Below, in pieces: positions 30,003 to 32,074 of a stretch of 32,074 bases of DNA. The position numbers and the translations under genes are program-made. Position 1 is the first letter of the stretch; every line of letters begins with the position of its first letter. The notes below the pieces were generated by a model. That model did not search any database, had not been told where the DNA came from, and saw nothing but the letters and a program-made list of their open reading frames with translations. Origin of the DNA: a virus; the IMG/VR virus record IMGVR_UViG_3300047457_000104, positions 1 to 32,074 of that record. One strand, given 5' to 3'.

Positions 30003-32074
30003 ATGGCTGAAAAAGAATCTCGTATTGTAACGCTCCCTAGTGGGCTTAGAATTAATGTACCTGCATCAATGACAGATGCTCAGGTTATGGCTCGTGCCCG
30101 TTATGAAGGATTGCTTAAACCAGAAGATGAAGGATGGCTAAAATCTCACTTTAAGGCAGGATTAGGTGCTACTGAAGCAACCGGTGCGGGCATTGCAAGC
30201 TTATTCGGAGAAGGTCCAGAACAGTCAGCGACTGTAAAACGCTTTAAAGAAGAAGGGGAGCAATTAAGTGGACAGTACCCAAGTCTATCGGATGTTGTTG
30301 GCGTTGCTAAATCTTCAGGACTTGCAAAGGCACTATCGAATGTACCAGAAGCAGCGGGTTATGACATCGCAAGGATGCTACCTGAACTAGGGTTAACAGC
30401 AGCTGCAGCTGCAGCAGCACCAGAAGTAGCGGGATTATCAGTGCTTGCGCCAACCGCAGTTAGCACTTTAGGGCATACAGGGCGTTTCCTTAATGAGCAA
30501 CAAGCGCGTATTGATTATCTAAAACAGCATCCTGAAGAAGTAACATCCCCAGATGACTTAACCCTTAGAAGAGGTCAAGCTTTAGGCGCCGCAGTACCTG
30601 CAGGTCTATTAGACACAGCCTTATTAGGGCGTATCAGTCCATTTAAAGGCGCTGCGCAAACTACCGAAGGTCAGCTGATGAAAGAAGCTGCAGGTAAAAC
30701 AGGTTTGGCAGCAGGTGCAAAACGCGCAGTGACCAGTATGCTAGGCACAGGTGCACAGGAAGCCGGTACTGAAGTTGCGCAAGAGGCACTTCAAAGAGCG
30801 CAAGCTAGGGAAGCAATGACCAGCCCAGAAGCTTATGAAGCCTATCTATCCTCAGGATTATCGGGGGGTGTGTTAGGTGGAGGGTTAGGTACACCTAGAG
30901 CTGTACTGCGTGATGCTGGTGCCGCTGGTAGAGCGCAAGAAAAAATGAGTGAGTTAGGCAGTACAGCAGATGCCGTTTTAAAAGGTGAAGCTCCACTAGA
31001 CCCTGCACAGTTTGCCCAATATGGCAAAGCAATGGCTAAAGCCTTCTCTGACAGAACCCAAGATGCGGAAAATCCAGAGGATATTTACTCTCCTGCACAA
31101 GCGTATGCAGAGTTACAAACCAAACTGCCTAAAGGTCCTGTTATTCCAGAAGCCTTTGATACAGGCGAAGAACCTATAGCTGCACCTGAACCAGCACACG
31201 TTGCAGGTAAACTGCCAGAAGTATCAGGCGAAGATCTTGCAGCTACTGCCTACAAAGATATTATCGAAGCGTTTAAAAATCGCCAGCTACAAGACGAAGC
31301 AGGTAACCTTGTTCAGGATATGCCAACAGCCCACCGATTAGGTATGGCAGCTAGAAAGCAGGCTATTGCAGACTACGCAGGGACTTATGCACCTGTACCA
31401 TTACGCCCATTTCAGCAAAGGGCACAGCAAGTAGCTGCAGAGCAGGCGCAGGCACCTTCTCAGGTTACAGGCGGTAACTTCATGCCTACAGCAGACCAAG
31501 AATACATACCACAAGCGCAGCGCAGAGTGCTACAAGCACAGGAACAACAAACTAGGGAGCAGACTTGGGCAGACATACTCCAAGCTGCTAAACAGCAACG
31601 GTTTGACGCGAATGTTGAAAGAATACGAATGCAAGACGCTGAGAATGCAGCGAGAAAAGAAGCTAGTATTTTAGAGCATCAGATGCGTAATGGACAGATA
31701 ACTGAAGACTATCGCAATGCCAGATTAGCAGACATCCAACGAGTTTTAGACTCTATACTTAACCAGCGAGTCGAAGCAGGGATAAACAGAAGTGCTGAAG
31801 GTAGTGCTCCAGACACAAGCCCTGATGTTAATACATTGCTAGGGATAACCCCAGCCAATATGCGCCGTTCAGATATAGCGGCCCCACGACCTTCTGGAGA
31901 AACTATCTATGCCACACCTGAGGGTGAAGCATCTACCGACATAGACCACTTCATAGCCAAACAGCGCCTTGAAGCTGAACTTGCAGCTAAAAAATCTGTA
32001 GCTGACAAGCAAGAATACCTCAACAATCTAACAGCTAATTTAAGAGCACAGTATGAAGAAAGAACGCAATCTAG
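30003..32074 (+). CDS. Large candidate internal virion / ejection protein, 3' truncated
   Basis: The frame is open from the ATG at 30003 to the window edge (690 codons plus two bases), so this gene is cut off. The N terminus (KESRIVTLPSGLRINVPASM, then TDAQVMARARYEGLLKPEDE) is a short domain common at the start of giant virion proteins of these phages. Next come Ala/Gly-rich hydrophobic helices (about 125-150, LTAAAAAAAPEVAGLSVLAP; and 280-300, YLSSGLSGGVLGGGLGTPRA), then long Gln/Glu/Arg-rich coiled-coil regions (about 435-690). By position and composition it parallels the T7 gp15/gp16 type of ejected proteins. No lytic transglycosylase or peptidase motif is seen in the visible part. AGGA lies 11 bases before the ATG. 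Confidence 0.8.
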   Translation, partial: MAEKESRIVTLPSGLRINVPASMTDAQVMARARYEGLLKPEDEGWLKSHFKAGLGATEATGAGIASLFGEGPEQSATVKRFKEEGEQLSGQYPSLSDVVGVAKSSGLAKALSNVPEAAGYDIARMLPELGLTAAAAAAAPEVAGLSVLAPTAVSTLGHTGRFLNEQQARIDYLKQHPEEVTSPDDLTLRRGQALGAAVPAGLLDTALLGRISPFKGAAQTTEGQLMKEAAGKTGLAAGAKRAVTSMLGTGAQEAGTEVAQEALQRAQAREAMTSPEAYEAYLSSGLSGGVLGGGLGTPRAVLRDAGAAGRAQEKMSELGSTADAVLKGEAPLDPAQFAQYGKAMAKAFSDRTQDAENPEDIYSPAQAYAELQTKLPKGPVIPEAFDTGEEPIAAPEPAHVAGKLPEVSGEDLAATAYKDIIEAFKNRQLQDEAGNLVQDMPTAHRLGMAARKQAIADYAGTYAPVPLRPFQQRAQQVAAEQAQAPSQVTGGNFMPTADQEYIPQAQRRVLQAQEQQTREQTWADILQAAKQQRFDANVERIRMQDAENAARKEASILEHQMRNGQITEDYRNARLADIQRVLDSILNQRVEAGINRSAEGSAPDTSPDVNTLLGITPANMRRSDIAAPRPSGETIYATPEGEASTDIDHFIAKQRLEAELAAKKSVADKQEYLNNLTANLRAQYEERTQS

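Overview
The window is a stretch of tailed-phage (or prophage) late genes. All 42 protein genes lie on the + strand, tightly packed, with many TAATG or ATGA stop/start overlaps. A terminase, a large podovirus-like portal, two adaptor-type genes, a gene recalling the P22 gp10 / T7 gp12 nozzle family, and four large Gln/Ala-rich candidate internal virion proteins suggest a short-tailed (podovirus-like) phage. I see no tail sheath, tail tube or classical tape measure. The gene order and many of the small proteins resemble phages known mainly from aquatic metagenomes that infect Proteobacteria. This is family-level recall, and the host cannot be read from the sequence. No integrase, repressor, polymerase, tRNA, CRISPR array or reverse transcriptase is visible.

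Layout. Positions 1-7556 hold the packaging and head module: 5'-truncated large terminase, portal, a small protein, a GroES-like co-chaperonin, a scaffold-like protein, two probable virion proteins and a Mu gpT/HK97-like major capsid protein. Positions 7557-9374 form an interruption: a strong terminator, an extended -10 promoter inside a palindrome, a free-standing Hef-like homing endonuclease gene, and a candidate pseudoknotted RNA before the next head gene. Positions 9375-14649 hold a putative head decoration protein, a string of small Lys/Gly-rich proteins, the two adaptor-type proteins, a zinc-ribbon protein and further virion proteins. This stretch contains one terminator and ends in another.

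Positions 14673-21100 are a fibre/receptor-binding region: a tailspike-like protein, two repeat-built fibre proteins, and a cluster of small stand-alone fibre-tip proteins with a chaperone-like gene among them. Positions 21103-21704 are a minimal lysis pair (small membrane protein plus M15 peptidase). Positions 21708-32074 hold the nozzle-like protein, another tail protein, a cupin, a GNAT-like protein and the Gln/Ala-rich proteins; the last gene runs off the right edge.

How they would work together: scaffold and co-chaperonin assist capsid assembly, terminase fills the head through the portal, adaptors and nozzle close it, fibres bind the host, the Gln/Ala-rich proteins are probably ejected at infection, and the holin/peptidase pair releases progeny. 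The most distinctive spots are the homing endonuclease wedged between the capsid gene and the structured RNA, the phage co-chaperonin, the fragmented fibre-tip array, the in-frame tandem repeats, and a short GG-centred motif shared by six proteins.
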